Source: Profundibacterium mesophilum KAUST100406-0324 (GTDB lineage Bacteria; Pseudomonadota; Alphaproteobacteria; Rhodobacterales; Rhodobacteraceae). From it: 64,000 nucleotides of DNA. The translations under genes were made by a program, and so were the position numbers. The notes beneath the pieces were generated by a model, which was not told the DNA's origin, ran no database searches, and saw only the letters and a program-made list of their open reading frames with translations. The stretch spans positions 1-64,000 of the forward strand of contig NZ_APKE01000019.1 in the NCBI RefSeq assembly GCF_009835145.1. Direction: 5' to 3'. Positions 44,929-53,937 of this stretch are shown here, piece by piece. Within the stretch, counting starts at the first letter, position 1, and each line of letters begins with the position of its first letter.

Positions 44929-45818
44929 TGTCCTTCGCCATCTTCGGCATCCCGATCCAGGCCTTCCTCGGACAATTGCTGATCGGCCTGATCAACGGAT
45001 CCTTCTACGCGCTGCTGAGCCTCGGTCTCGCGGTGATCTTCGGCCTGCTCAGGGTGATCAACTTCGCCCATGGTGCGCTCTACATGCTGGGTGCCTTCGC
45101 GGCGCTTCTGCTCTCCGTCTATCTCGGCCTCGGCTACTGGCCCGCCCTGCTTCTGGCACCGCTGGTCGTCGGCCTGACCGGAGCCCTGGTCGAACGCTCG
45201 ATGCTTTCGCGGCTCTACGGTCTCGATCCGCTCTACGGTCTGCTCTTCACCTTCGGGCTCGCGCTCGTGATCGAGGGGACGTTCCGCTACTTCTTCGGTG
45301 CGTCGGGGCAACCCTATCCGCAGCCCTCTCTCCTCTCCGGGGGGGTCAACCTCGGGTTCATGTACCTGCCGATCTATCGCGGCTGGGTCATCGTCGCGTC
45401 CTTCATCGTCTGCATGGCCGTCTGGCTGCTGATCGAGAAGACGAAGCTCGGCTCCTACTTGAGGGCCGCCACCGAGGATCCGATCCTGGTGCAGAGTTTC
45501 GGCGTCAACGTGCCGCTTCTGCTGACGCTGACCTACGCGCTCGGGGCCGGGCTTGCCGGGTTCGCGGGGGTGCTCGCGGCACCGATCTACCAGGTCTCGC
45601 CGCTCATGGGCAGCAACCTGATCATCATCGTCTTCGCGGTGGTCGTCGTGGGCGGCATGGGATCGATCCTCGGGGCGATCGTCACGGGCTACCTGCTCGG
45701 CATCGCCGAGGGGCTGACCAAGGTCTTCTATCCCGAAGCCTCCAACATCGTGATCTTCGTCATCATGGCGATCGTCCTGGTGCTGCGGCCCGCGGGACTG
45801 TTCGGAAAGGACGTCTGA
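44928..45818 (+). CDS. ABC transporter permease, LivH type
   Basis: 296 residues with about eight membrane helices. NGSFYALLSLGLAVIFGLLRVINFAHGALYMLGAF and the EAA-like loop RAATEDPILVQSFGVNV are LivH hallmarks. Start and previous stop share one base (TGATG). It forms the membrane channel with the LivM-type protein. Confidence 0.92.
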   Translation: MSFAIFGIPIQAFLGQLLIGLINGSFYALLSLGLAVIFGLLRVINFAHGALYMLGAFAALLLSVYLGLGYWPALLLAPLVVGLTGALVERSMLSRLYGLDPLYGLLFTFGLALVIEGTFRYFFGASGQPYPQPSLLSGGVNLGFMYLPIYRGWVIVASFIVCMAVWLLIEKTKLGSYLRAATEDPILVQSFGVNVPLLLTLTYALGAGLAGFAGVLAAPIYQVSPLMGSNLIIIVFAVVVVGGMGSILGAIVTGYLLGIAEGLTKVFYPEASNIVIFVIMAIVLVLRPAGLFGKDV

Positions 45819-46807
45819 TGAGTGACGCTTCGCAAACCATGGATAACGCGCCCGGACGCCGCGGACGGGGCGTGCGCATCGTCATGCTGCTGGCCCTCCT
45901 CGTCGCCCTCCTGATCGCGCCGTTCATGCTCTACCCGATCTTCGTGATGAACGTGCTGTGCTTCGCGCTCTTCGCGGCGGCGTTCAACCTGCTGCTCGGG
46001 TACACCGGCTTCCTGTCCTTCGGGCATGCGGCCTTCTTCGGGGGCGGCGCCTATTTCACCGCCAATGCCGTGAAGGAATGGGGCTGGTCGCCCGAGATGG
46101 GCATCGCGCTCGGGGTGCTGGGCGCCGCGGCGCTTGGTCTCGTGATGGGTCTCATCGCGATCCGGCGGCAGGGGATCTATTTCGCGATGATCACGCTGGC
46201 CCTGAGCCAGATGTTCTTCTTCTATGCCGTGCAGTCGAGCTGGACCCATGGCGAGGACGGCATCCAGTCGGTGCCGCGCGGCAAGCTCTTCGGGTTCATC
46301 GACCTGAACAATACGGAGACCATGTATTTCTTCGTTCTGGCGATCTTCCTGATCGGGATGGGAATTATCTGGCGTTTCGTCAATTCGCCCTTCGGCATGA
46401 TCCTCAAGTCGATCCGTGAAAACGAGCAGCGCACCATCTCCCTCGGCTACGCGGTGAACCGCTACAAGCTGGGGGCCTTCGTGATGTCCGCCGCTCTCGC
46501 GGGTCTGGCGGGGGCGACGAAATCGCTCGTCTTCCAGTTCGCGACCTTGACGGACGTTGCCTGGCAGATGTCAGGCGAGGTCATCCTGATGACGCTTCTG
46601 GGCGGTATCGGAACCCTGATCGGACCGATCGTGGGCGCCGCGCTTGTCGTGACCTTGCAGAACTACCTCGCGACATCGGATGTTCCGGTGACCATCGTGA
46701 TCGGTGCCGTGTTCATGATCTGCGTGCTGGTCTTCCGCCGGGGCCTCGTGGGTGAGTTCTACCGGTCGCGCCTCGGACGCCGGCTCGGCTTCGATCCGGA
46801 ACCCTGA
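45818..46807 (+). CDS. ABC transporter permease, LivM type
   Basis: 329 residues with about ten membrane helices after a short basic N-terminus. FNLLLGYTGFLSFGHAAFFGGGAY and SIRENEQRTISLGYAVNRYK (coupling loop) are LivM hallmarks. It overlaps the previous stop by one base (TGATG) and ends the five-gene importer operon, leaving a 310-base gap before the convergent kinase gene. Confidence 0.92.
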   Translation: MSDASQTMDNAPGRRGRGVRIVMLLALLVALLIAPFMLYPIFVMNVLCFALFAAAFNLLLGYTGFLSFGHAAFFGGGAYFTANAVKEWGWSPEMGIALGVLGAAALGLVMGLIAIRRQGIYFAMITLALSQMFFFYAVQSSWTHGEDGIQSVPRGKLFGFIDLNNTETMYFFVLAIFLIGMGIIWRFVNSPFGMILKSIRENEQRTISLGYAVNRYKLGAFVMSAALAGLAGATKSLVFQFATLTDVAWQMSGEVILMTLLGGIGTLIGPIVGAALVVTLQNYLATSDVPVTIVIGAVFMICVLVFRRGLVGEFYRSRLGRRLGFDPEP

Positions 46808-47117
46808 TCGGTAGAGACGGACGAATACGGAATATTTCGCGGTCGGCGCAAGCAGCGCCGGCTGCGTCATGCTGTCAGGCGGCCGGTCACAGCAGGCCGC
46901 GCCAAGCAAGCGCGAGCCGGGAAGGGCCCCGTCCATACATGCCGGATGGACGGCACAGCGGATCGAATACTCGTAAAGCAGCTTCGTTTCCGCAGGTTGA
47001 ACAGCCCGCGGATTGTCGATGCATCGATCATGACGTCGCTCGCGTAAGGCAACCCGAACGCGCACCCCTCGATGGTCGTGAAGGAGGCGGTGAGGGGGAT
47101 CCGCGCGGCCCGATGGA
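46808..47117. other. Gene-free 310-base stretch
   Basis: Lies between the convergent LivM-type and PAS/HWE kinase genes. The open frames across it have no recognisable protein features and look like shadows or chance. No strong terminator hairpin, repeat or mobile-element remnant was seen. Confidence 0.5.
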
Positions 47118-48470
47118 TCAGATGCCCGATTCGAGAGGCAGCCTCATCCGACAACGGAAACCTTCGGGCTGGAAGTCGAAATCGACCTTTGCATCGCAAT
47201 CGCGCGCAAGCACGGTCTCCAGCATGCGGGCGCCAAAACCGGCACGCGTGGGCGCAACGACCACCGGCCCGCCCCTTTCGGACCAGCGGATGCACAGGTG
47301 CTCGCCGGTCGCGAGGTCATACTCGATATCCACTCGACCCGACGGCCGGCTGAGCGCGCCGTGCTGCAAGGCGTTCGAGACGAGTTCGTTCAGCGCGACC
47401 GAAAGGCAGGTCGCCTGCTGGGGCGAGACGCTGACCGCCGGACCGCTGAAACGGAACCGCTCCGGGCCACCCGCCTCGGAGAGCGCAAAGTTCAGGATCG
47501 AATGAAGGTCGACCCGCGTCCAGCGATTGCTGGACAACATGTCATGTGTCCGTGCCAGAACGCTGATCCGGCTGATGAATTCGCCGGCAATTTCCGGAGG
47601 CAGAGATTGGCGCGCGATGCCGGTGACCATGTCGAGCATGGTGCTGACCCGGCTGTTCATCTCCCGTGCGAGGTCGATCAGATGGCGCTCGACGTTCTTG
47701 CGCTCGGATATGTCACGCAAGGTGACGACGGTGTCGCGCGCGGTACCGCTTCCCGGTTCGCTCATCGCCAGCGTTAGAGAGATCTCCAGGTCGGTCTCGT
47801 GCTGATCGCGCGCTTCGAAGAGCAGTTCCTCCTGAGGCCCCTTGGAAAGTTGCAGGCGCCCTTCCGCATGCCAGCTTGAGCGGTCCTGAAGGGCCACGAG
47901 GTCCTCGATCCGCTTTCCGATACCGCTCTTCTCATCCTCTTCGAAAAGGGTGCAGGCCCCCCTGTTCCAGCTGAGCACATGGCCATCCTCGCCGACACGC
48001 AAGATTGCGTTGGAGGCATTCCGCACGATAGCGGCGAGATCCTCTGCTTCCCGCTGCGCATGACGCAGGGCGCTTTCATAGCCGTGACGCTCGCGCGCAT
48101 CGAACAGCGTGTAGTCGCACCGAACGATCGCCCCTGCTTCGTCATGGCGCGCGACCGCGCTCACGACGACGGGGCAGGGGCCATTCGGACCGCGCAGGTG
48201 ACAGGAAATCTCGCGCACGTATCCCTGCAGCAGCAGCATCGGCTCCATATGAGTGTCGTAGAAGATCTGCCCGGCCTTGGTGAACAATCCGCCAATGGTC
48301 TCGATCTCGGCGGCATGGCGTCCCGTCCAAGCCGACAGTGTTGCGTTGACATAAGTCAGGCGGCCGGCGGGGTCACTGACAGCGATGCCGCAGGGGGCAT
48401 CTTCCAGGAGTTCCGCCGCGAATGCGCCGGAGAGCGGGCCGCACCCCCCGTGCCGCTCAGCGCCGGTCAA
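47118..48470 (-). CDS. PAS-domain HWE-type sensor kinase lacking the phosphoacceptor histidine
   Basis: 450 residues from TTG 48470 (GAGG upstream), overlapping the RsbQ-like gene by 14 bases. Two PAS domains lie at about residues 18-125 and 140-255. A HWE dimerisation helix follows, but the canonical ELNHRVKN reads EMNSRVST: Ser273 (codon AGC, 47652-47654) stands where the phosphorylated His should be. The ATPase part is intact: N-box NELVSNALQHGAL, the W-x-E of the family in IRWSERGGPVV, and the G-box GFGARMLE. It may therefore bind ATP or act as a scaffold without autophosphorylation. No membrane helix. Its pairing with an RsbQ homologue points to an energy- or ligand-sensing role. Confidence 0.8.
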   Translation of the reverse strand: MTGAERHGGCGPLSGAFAAELLEDAPCGIAVSDPAGRLTYVNATLSAWTGRHAAEIETIGGLFTKAGQIFYDTHMEPMLLLQGYVREISCHLRGPNGPCPVVVSAVARHDEAGAIVRCDYTLFDARERHGYESALRHAQREAEDLAAIVRNASNAILRVGEDGHVLSWNRGACTLFEEDEKSGIGKRIEDLVALQDRSSWHAEGRLQLSKGPQEELLFEARDQHETDLEISLTLAMSEPGSGTARDTVVTLRDISERKNVERHLIDLAREMNSRVSTMLDMVTGIARQSLPPEIAGEFISRISVLARTHDMLSSNRWTRVDLHSILNFALSEAGGPERFRFSGPAVSVSPQQATCLSVALNELVSNALQHGALSRPSGRVDIEYDLATGEHLCIRWSERGGPVVVAPTRAGFGARMLETVLARDCDAKVDFDFQPEGFRCRMRLPLESGI

Positions 48471-49257
48471 GGAAGCCTCGGATCGCGTTGATGGTCTTGT
48501 CCGGCGCCGTCATGTGCGGGCAATGCCCCGAGACGTCGAGAAAGGCGACCTCGCTTTGAGGCACGTTCCGCTGCATCCAGTCGGCCACGCTCTGTGGCAC
48601 GAGCGTGTCGTGGAGACAATGCAGGATCAGGGAGGGGCAGGTGGAGCGCGAAAGCGCCTCCCGTTGATCCGAATGGAAGGTGAGGCGGCCGAAATGGCGC
48701 GCAATCCGCGGATCGGTCTGACAGAAGCTCTGTGTCAGTTTGACCGCCTCCGGAGCTTCGGGAGATTGACCGGCGATCGTCGGGGCCATCTGCATGGACC
48801 AGCCCAGGTGGTTTTCCTCCATGAAGACGAGGAGGCCGTCGATGTCTTCCATGCTGAACCCACCCTCATATCCCGTGGCGGGATCGTCGATGAAGCGTGG
48901 CGAAGGAGAAACCATGACCACGCCGCTCGCTCGGGGTCCGAGCCGTTCGGCGGCGAGCATCACCATGCTGGCACTGATCGAATGCCCGACGAGCGTTGCC
49001 TGATCGATATGGAGCGTGTCCATGATCTCGATCAGGTCCCTGACATGACCATCGAGGCTGCCATGACGCTCGAAGTCGTAAGCGTCCAGATCGGAGGCTC
49101 CGAAACCGGTCAGGTCGTAGCTGACCACTCGGTGATCGCGGGCAAGATCCGGCAGGATATGCTGCCACATGGTCTTGTCGCAGCCGAATCCATGGGCGAG
49201 CATGATCGCGGGCCCATGCCCGAACTCGCTGACATTGTTTCTCGTGATAACAGACAT
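48457..49257 (-). CDS. RsbQ-like alpha/beta hydrolase
   Basis: 266 residues; Bacillus RsbQ has 269. AHGFGCDKTMW is the RsbQ-type oxyanion loop, the nucleophile is Ser93 in VGHSISASM, the acid is in HDTLVPQSVADWM, and the histidine is in GHCPHMTAP. RsbQ makes or senses a small hydrophobic ligand for its PAS-containing partner RsbP; here the partner gene overlaps downstream by 14 bases and encodes a PAS/HWE protein. AGGAGGACG precedes the start at 49257; the frame's upstream extension has no ribosome binding site. Cytoplasmic. Confidence 0.87.
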   Translation of the reverse strand: MSVITRNNVSEFGHGPAIMLAHGFGCDKTMWQHILPDLARDHRVVSYDLTGFGASDLDAYDFERHGSLDGHVRDLIEIMDTLHIDQATLVGHSISASMVMLAAERLGPRASGVVMVSPSPRFIDDPATGYEGGFSMEDIDGLLVFMEENHLGWSMQMAPTIAGQSPEAPEAVKLTQSFCQTDPRIARHFGRLTFHSDQREALSRSTCPSLILHCLHDTLVPQSVADWMQRNVPQSEVAFLDVSGHCPHMTAPDKTINAIRGFLDRR

Positions 49258-49344
49258 CGTCCTCCTGCGGACGCGCAAGGATGGCGCCCTTGCCGGAAGC
49301 ATAACGGCAAGGGTGTTACCATAATCCTGACATCAGAGGTCAGC

Positions 49345-50634
49345 TCAGAGCCCGGCAAGCAGCCCGAGCGACGGGTTTCCGGTCGGAGGCAGGCCCCGGC
49401 TGCGTTGGTAGGCGGCGATCGCCGCACGCGATTGCGGACCGATCACGCCATCGGTGCCGCCGGTGTCGAAGCCCCGCGCGCTCAACCTTTCCTGAAGGCT
49501 CTGCCGGTCCGACAGGCGCAGCCCGTTGGCATCCGGGGGAAAGGCAATCCGCAGTGGCCCCGCGCCGCGCAGCCGGTCCGACAGGTGACCCACGCCGATG
49601 ACATAGCTTTCGGAATTGTTGTAGCGGGTGATCGCGGTGAAGTTCCGGCTGGCAAGGAAGGCCGGTGCGTTCGGGCCGGCGGGCGCGATCAGGCTGGCCT
49701 GTCCCAGATCGGGCAACGTGCCGCCCGCCGCCGGACGCAGGCCCGCAGCGGCCCATTGGGCACTGCTGCGCGGCGCGCCGCGTCCCGTGCGCGCCATGTC
49801 GAACCCCGCGGGAATGGACACTTCGATGGCCCATGGCAGGCCGGTCCGCCAACCCGATTTCGCCAGGTAGGCGGCGGTCGAGGCAAGGGCATCCGCCGGA
49901 TCCTCGGACCAGATGTCGCGCCGGCCGTCATTGGTGAAATCGACCGCGAAAGCCTCGTAGGATGTCGGGATGAATTGCGTATGGCCCATCGCGCCCGCCC
50001 AGCTTCCGGTCATGCGCTCGAGCGCGATGTCACCGTTCTGGACGATACGCAGGGCGGCGATGAACTGCTTTTCGAAGAAGGCGCGCCGCCGCCCGTCATA
50101 GGCCAGCGTCGCGGTCGCCGAGACGACGGGGATCGTCCCGCGCCGGGCGCCGAACCGGCTTTCCACGCCCCAGATGGCCGCCACGATCTCGGCCGGAACG
50201 CCGTATTTCGCTTCGATAGCCGCGAGAGTGCGCGCATTGCGGGCCATCGCCGCGCGCCCGGCCTCGACCCGTTTTTCGGATGCGGCGAGGGCGATGTAAT
50301 CCTCGAGCGAGCGCGAGAACTCGGACTGGTTCCCGTCCTTCTCGATGACGCCGGGCAGATACCCGGCCATCGCGACCGCGCGGCTCGCCACATCGGCCGA
50401 GATGCCTTGCGCGCGCGCCTTGGCGCCAAGCTCGCGCATGTAGATGTCGAACCCGGCATTCGGAACCGCGCGCTCCACCGGATCGGGCGCGGCATCGACC
50501 ACGCCGCGCGCAACCGGTGCAGCGCATCCCGCCAGAAGGAGGCTGCCGCCCCCCAGCAAGACGGCGCGCCGGCCGGGTTCGCGGCGGCGAGCCGCGATGC
50601 GTGCGCGGATCACGGATTCGGAATCGTCTGGCAT
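49345..50634 (-). CDS. Lytic murein transglycosylase, MltB-like lipoprotein
   Basis: 429 residues. RREPGRRAVLLGGGSLLLAGC combines a twin-arginine stretch and a lipobox, so the mature protein would start at Cys37 as a lipoprotein. The SLT_2 domain (about residues 60-345) has the catalytic Glu158 in AAIWGVESRFG and AMGHTQFIPTSYEAFAVDF. A C-terminal PG_binding_1 domain (SDRQSLQERLSARGFDTGGTDGVIGPQSRAAIAAYQRSRGL) binds peptidoglycan. It cleaves glycan strands to 1,6-anhydromuropeptides during wall turnover. It is the gene upstream of the RsbQ pair on the same strand, with an 87-base gap. Confidence 0.88.
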   Translation of the reverse strand: MPDDSESVIRARIAARRREPGRRAVLLGGGSLLLAGCAAPVARGVVDAAPDPVERAVPNAGFDIYMRELGAKARAQGISADVASRAVAMAGYLPGVIEKDGNQSEFSRSLEDYIALAASEKRVEAGRAAMARNARTLAAIEAKYGVPAEIVAAIWGVESRFGARRGTIPVVSATATLAYDGRRRAFFEKQFIAALRIVQNGDIALERMTGSWAGAMGHTQFIPTSYEAFAVDFTNDGRRDIWSEDPADALASTAAYLAKSGWRTGLPWAIEVSIPAGFDMARTGRGAPRSSAQWAAAGLRPAAGGTLPDLGQASLIAPAGPNAPAFLASRNFTAITRYNNSESYVIGVGHLSDRLRGAGPLRIAFPPDANGLRLSDRQSLQERLSARGFDTGGTDGVIGPQSRAAIAAYQRSRGLPPTGNPSLGLLAGL

Positions 50635-50811
50635 GTCTGGCGGCCTTCTGCTTGCTCTCGGGATCAAGGCTTATCGCGCTTCGAGAAGGGCTGACAACAC
50701 ATCATGAAGGGCCATGCATACCGCGAAGGCTCGGGTTCCGGAGCATGTACCAGCTCGAACGCGAAGGCGACGCGGGGTCCGGTCATTTGCCTCGGGCCGC
50801 ACAACTTACTA

Positions 50812-50840
50812 TTGTGTAAATCCGTTATCATAAGTATACC
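50812..50840 (+). promoter_or_regulatory. Possible promoter of the GntR gene
   Basis: TTGTGT and TATACC are separated by 17 bases, 58 bases before the ATG at 50899, within the AT-richer part of a 264-base intergenic region. Each hexamer matches the sigma-70 consensus at four of six positions. Confidence 0.3.
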
Positions 50841-50898
50841 TGTGTAGTGCGGGCCAGTTGGCCGCGCGCGTGTAAAACGGTTCTTTGGAGTTTCGAGC

Positions 50899-51540
50899 AT
50901 GACGGGCAATGAGAGCGGGTATCACGAGATAGCGGACACCATTCGCGAACGTATATGCCTTGCCCCTATCGATGATCCCTTCGTCCTGCGCGAGCCGGTC
51001 CTCGCCGAGGAGTTCGGCATTTCCCGCACCCCGATCCGGCAGATCCTGCAACGTCTCGCCTTCGACAAGATGGTCGAGACGCGGCCGGGTATCGGGACGA
51101 TTGCCAAGCGTCTCGATCCCAAGCGCCGCGCCCACGCCTTCGCCGTGTACAACCAGCTGGCCTCCGCCGCCGCCGCTTGTTCGGAGGGAGATCCGCTTCC
51201 CGACTGGATCAAGGTCGAACTGATCGGACTGGCCAATCTCGTGATCGAACAGTCCGAGCATACACCCGAAAGCTATATCCGCTACTCCAAGCAGATCGTC
51301 TCCGCCATGGCGCTCTCGGCTGATGACGACATCCTGAGCAGTGCCCTGACCGCCGCGCATTGGCGCGTGCTGCGCTGGCGTGTGCAGGACATGCGCGCGA
51401 CGCCGGAATTCTCCTGGCAGGGCTTCAAGGACAACATGGAGCGGATCGCCAAGGCGGTGTCGACCTCGGACCGGGCGGTTTTCCTGCGCACGGTCGCGGG
51501 TGTCGTCGAGCGGCAGATGCTGTCGACCGCGGCGGAGTAG
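50899..51540 (+). CDS. GntR-family transcriptional regulator
   Basis: 213 residues. The winged helix (YHEIADTIRERICLAPIDDPFVLREPVLAEEFGISRTPIRQILQRLAFDKMVETRPGIGTIAKR) is clear; the C-terminal 140 residues are helical but lack obvious FCD metal residues. It ends six bases from the convergent NodS-like gene; a GC palindrome (CACGCG-CCGG-CGCGTG, 51555-51570) beyond the stop could terminate it. Targets unknown; the neighbouring glycan operon is a candidate only by position. Confidence 0.8.
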   Translation: MTGNESGYHEIADTIRERICLAPIDDPFVLREPVLAEEFGISRTPIRQILQRLAFDKMVETRPGIGTIAKRLDPKRRAHAFAVYNQLASAAAACSEGDPLPDWIKVELIGLANLVIEQSEHTPESYIRYSKQIVSAMALSADDDILSSALTAAHWRVLRWRVQDMRATPEFSWQGFKDNMERIAKAVSTSDRAVFLRTVAGVVERQMLSTAAE

Positions 51541-51546
51541 GCCCGT

Positions 51547-52146
51547 TCAGGCCTCACGCGCCGGCGCGTGGAGCTGCTCCAGATCGTAGCCCTCGCGCCT
51601 TTCTACATCCGAATGCCAACGGGGCAGGGCATCCCGCATGAGAGCGGCCGCCTGCGCCCCGCCGAGCGCCTCGCCGGTCGGGCCTTGCCAGTTGACGAGA
51701 ACGACGCGCGCGGCGGGGGCCGCGTTCCGCATGATCCAGGCACCGAGTTCACCGATCTCCTCCGGCGTCATGAAATACAGCACCTCCGACAGGAGGACGA
51801 CCTGCGGTTGGGGGATTTCGCGTCCGTAGCCCGGCGGAATGGCGGAAGGCGCGGGTCCGCAGATGAACTGCACATGCTCCTGCTCCCCGAGCCGTGCCTT
51901 GGCCTTTTCGAGGGCTGCGGGAACACAATCGAGGGAGACGAGCCTGCCGGTCAGGGGCGCGAGCCGTGCGCTGAGAACCCCGATGCCGCAGCCGATCTCG
52001 AGGATCGAGGTAAAGGAGCCGGGCCCGATCGCGGCGAGCGTCGCGGCGTATTTCTCCGCTTCGTAGGGCCGCGTCAGATGGCCCCAGGGGTCGGCCTCGG
52101 CCGCATAGAGGTGTTCCAGGTGGGCGAGCGTTTCAGGCAGGGGCAA
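51547..52146 (-). CDS. NodS-like SAM-dependent methyltransferase
   Basis: 199 residues, the size of NodS. YEAEKYAATLAAI and the SAM loop EIGCGIGVLSARLA (about residues 50-63), then LLSEVLYFMTPEEIGELGAWI, match the nodulation protein S family, which N-methylates the deacetylated glucosamine of a chitooligosaccharide. The only plausible start in frame is TTG 52146, overlapping the PIG-L gene by 14 bases. Immediately upstream is a deacetylase gene, an order consistent with deacetylation followed by N-methylation. Confidence 0.8.
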   Translation of the reverse strand: MPLPETLAHLEHLYAAEADPWGHLTRPYEAEKYAATLAAIGPGSFTSILEIGCGIGVLSARLAPLTGRLVSLDCVPAALEKAKARLGEQEHVQFICGPAPSAIPPGYGREIPQPQVVLLSEVLYFMTPEEIGELGAWIMRNAAPAARVVLVNWQGPTGEALGGAQAAALMRDALPRWHSDVERREGYDLEQLHAPAREA

Positions 52147-52864
52147 TGACGATCTCCGGGTGATCGAGGAAATGGGCCTGATGATCGCGATGCATCACGA
52201 ACCCGCCCGGATCATCCGGGATCAGACCGCTCATCTGGCTGGCGTGGCAGGCAAGCGCCCGCCGCTTGGCCGCGCGCGCGGCATCGTCCGCCACGAGAAG
52301 ATGCATCCGCGTATCCTCGGCCGGCGCGGGGCCGAAGCGGCCCCAGACCGGGTAATGCCACAAAGCGATGTCGGGCCGTCCGCACGCCGCCGCCGCCGCG
52401 ATGGTCGCGCTTCGGTCATGATCGACATGCGGATCCTTGCCCCAGCTGCACAGGACGAAAGCATTTTGCGGCACCTGCCCGGACAGCCAGGCGGTGCCCG
52501 CCTCGAAGGCCGGCTCCCCTCTTTGCGGCATGCCGCAGTCAGGCCAGGGCGGCGCGATCAGTTCGATCGGCGCCGCGCCCGGCGGCGTCAGGCAGGCGAG
52601 AGCGGCGCGAAGCTCGCGTTGCCGCAGGGCCGCGAGGCTGTCGCGATCGTGACTTCGTGAGTTGGGGTGGGATGCCGATCCATCCGTCATGCAGATCACA
52701 CGGCATGGGATGCCCATTTCCAGGGCGCCATGCAGAAGCGCACCGCAGCCGAGCGTTTCGTCGTCGGGATGCGGCGCGATCACGGCAAGCGACTTCCATC
52801 CTTTCAGCAGATCGACGACCGCTAGCTGCGGCGCGGTTGCTGCCCGTTCGAGAAAGGGGCTCAT
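52133..52864 (-). CDS. PIG-L/LmbE-family deacetylase
   Basis: 243 residues from ATG 52864, in ATGA overlap with the acyl-CoA dehydrogenase stop. The zinc/catalytic motif PHPDDE is at residues 31-36 (IAPHPDDETLGCGALLHGAL) and the second metal motif is HVDHDRSA. The family removes N-acetyl groups from GlcNAc-containing molecules. It lies upstream of the NodS-like gene. No signal peptide, so the substrate is cytoplasmic, for example a nucleotide- or lipid-linked sugar. Confidence 0.88.
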   Translation of the reverse strand: MSPFLERAATAPQLAVVDLLKGWKSLAVIAPHPDDETLGCGALLHGALEMGIPCRVICMTDGSASHPNSRSHDRDSLAALRQRELRAALACLTPPGAAPIELIAPPWPDCGMPQRGEPAFEAGTAWLSGQVPQNAFVLCSWGKDPHVDHDRSATIAAAAACGRPDIALWHYPVWGRFGPAPAEDTRMHLLVADDAARAAKRRALACHASQMSGLIPDDPGGFVMHRDHQAHFLDHPEIVIAPA

Positions 52865-53937
52865 GCCAAGGCCCAATCCCCGGCGGCCTGCGGATCATCG
52901 AGAAGCATCCGCATCGCGCGCCGGCCCATGGCATCCGGGCCGGCCTGTCGCAGGTAGACCTGCAGATCGCGGCGCCGGCGCTCGACGGGGTGACTTATGG
53001 CGAAGGAGGCCGCGCCGAGCGCATCGTCCATCATCGCGATCAGGCCGGTCGCCTCCCGGGCGGTCTGCAACCTGGCCATGATCGAGGTCGCGGCGGCGAC
53101 CGGCGCCGTATCGGGGGCCTCGACCGCGCGCGCGGCACGCAAGGTCCACATCAGGCAGGTCTCGCAGGCCACCGTCATCTGCCGCAGGCGTTCGATCTGC
53201 ACCGGATCCTCAAGCTGCCCGCGCGCGTCCAGCTGCGCCGCGCAGCTGCGTGTCATGGCCCGCATCGCGCCGGCTTGCACCGCGGCATATCTCCAGACCC
53301 CTCCCTGGAAATGCGGCTCGCACAGGTATTGACCCGGCGCCCCGAGAAAATCCTCGCCGCGAAGCGCGATCCCGTTCAGATCGCAGCGCCCCGAGGCCGT
53401 CGCCTGCATCCCCGACATGTGCCATTCCTCGGGAAAGAGACGGCCCTCGAGCCGGTCCTTCGGCAGGATCACGAGCTGTATCTGCCCGTCCGGACCCTTC
53501 GCGGTGATCACCGCGTGATCGATGACATTCGCGCCCGAGGCGAAAAGCTTCTCGCCGGCAAGCCTGCCATCCTTGATCCGGACCGGCGCCGGTCCCTCGG
53601 CCCCCCAGACACCGAAGAGGGCGCCGTGCCGCGCGGCCTCCAGCAAATCGGCACGGGTTTCTCCGCGGCCCATCATGTCGACCAGCTTGACGGCGTTGAC
53701 ATGGCCCTCGAAGATCCGCCCCGCCGAAAGGTCGGCCTCGCCGATGCAAACGAGCGCCTCGTGCAACTGCGCGGGATCGGCAGGATAATGGGCAAGTCCG
53801 CTTGCGCCATCGGCACCCGGAGCGCAGGCGCCGAGCAGGCCGCCGCGCCGCATGGCCTCGACCATTGCGACCATGTCGAGATCGGCGCGTTCGGGTCCGG
53901 CAAGGGCGGCAACTGCGTCGCAGCTTTCCTTGATCAT
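52861..53937 (-). CDS. Acyl-CoA dehydrogenase-like protein
   Basis: 358 residues, slightly shorter than canonical acyl-CoA dehydrogenases (about 380). The N-terminal helical part (MVEAMRRGGLLGA), the middle beta part (LFGVWGAEGPAPVRIKDGRLAGEKLFASGANVIDHAVITA) and the C-terminal helical part are recognisable, but the usual FAD/substrate motifs are weak, and I cannot place the catalytic glutamate. It may act on an unusual substrate. Both ends overlap neighbours by four bases, so it is fully embedded in the GT2-ACAD-PIG-L-NodS operon. Confidence 0.75.
   Translation of the reverse strand: MIKESCDAVAALAGPERADLDMVAMVEAMRRGGLLGACAPGADGASGLAHYPADPAQLHEALVCIGEADLSAGRIFEGHVNAVKLVDMMGRGETRADLLEAARHGALFGVWGAEGPAPVRIKDGRLAGEKLFASGANVIDHAVITAKGPDGQIQLVILPKDRLEGRLFPEEWHMSGMQATASGRCDLNGIALRGEDFLGAPGQYLCEPHFQGGVWRYAAVQAGAMRAMTRSCAAQLDARGQLEDPVQIERLRQMTVACETCLMWTLRAARAVEAPDTAPVAAATSIMARLQTAREATGLIAMMDDALGAASFAISHPVERRRRDLQVYLRQAGPDAMGRRAMRMLLDDPQAAGDWALA

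Noticed and set aside
46867-47295. Open frame in the gap after the LivM-type gene
   Set aside because: Overlaps the well-supported kinase 3' end in another frame, is Arg/Cys-rich and shows no motif.
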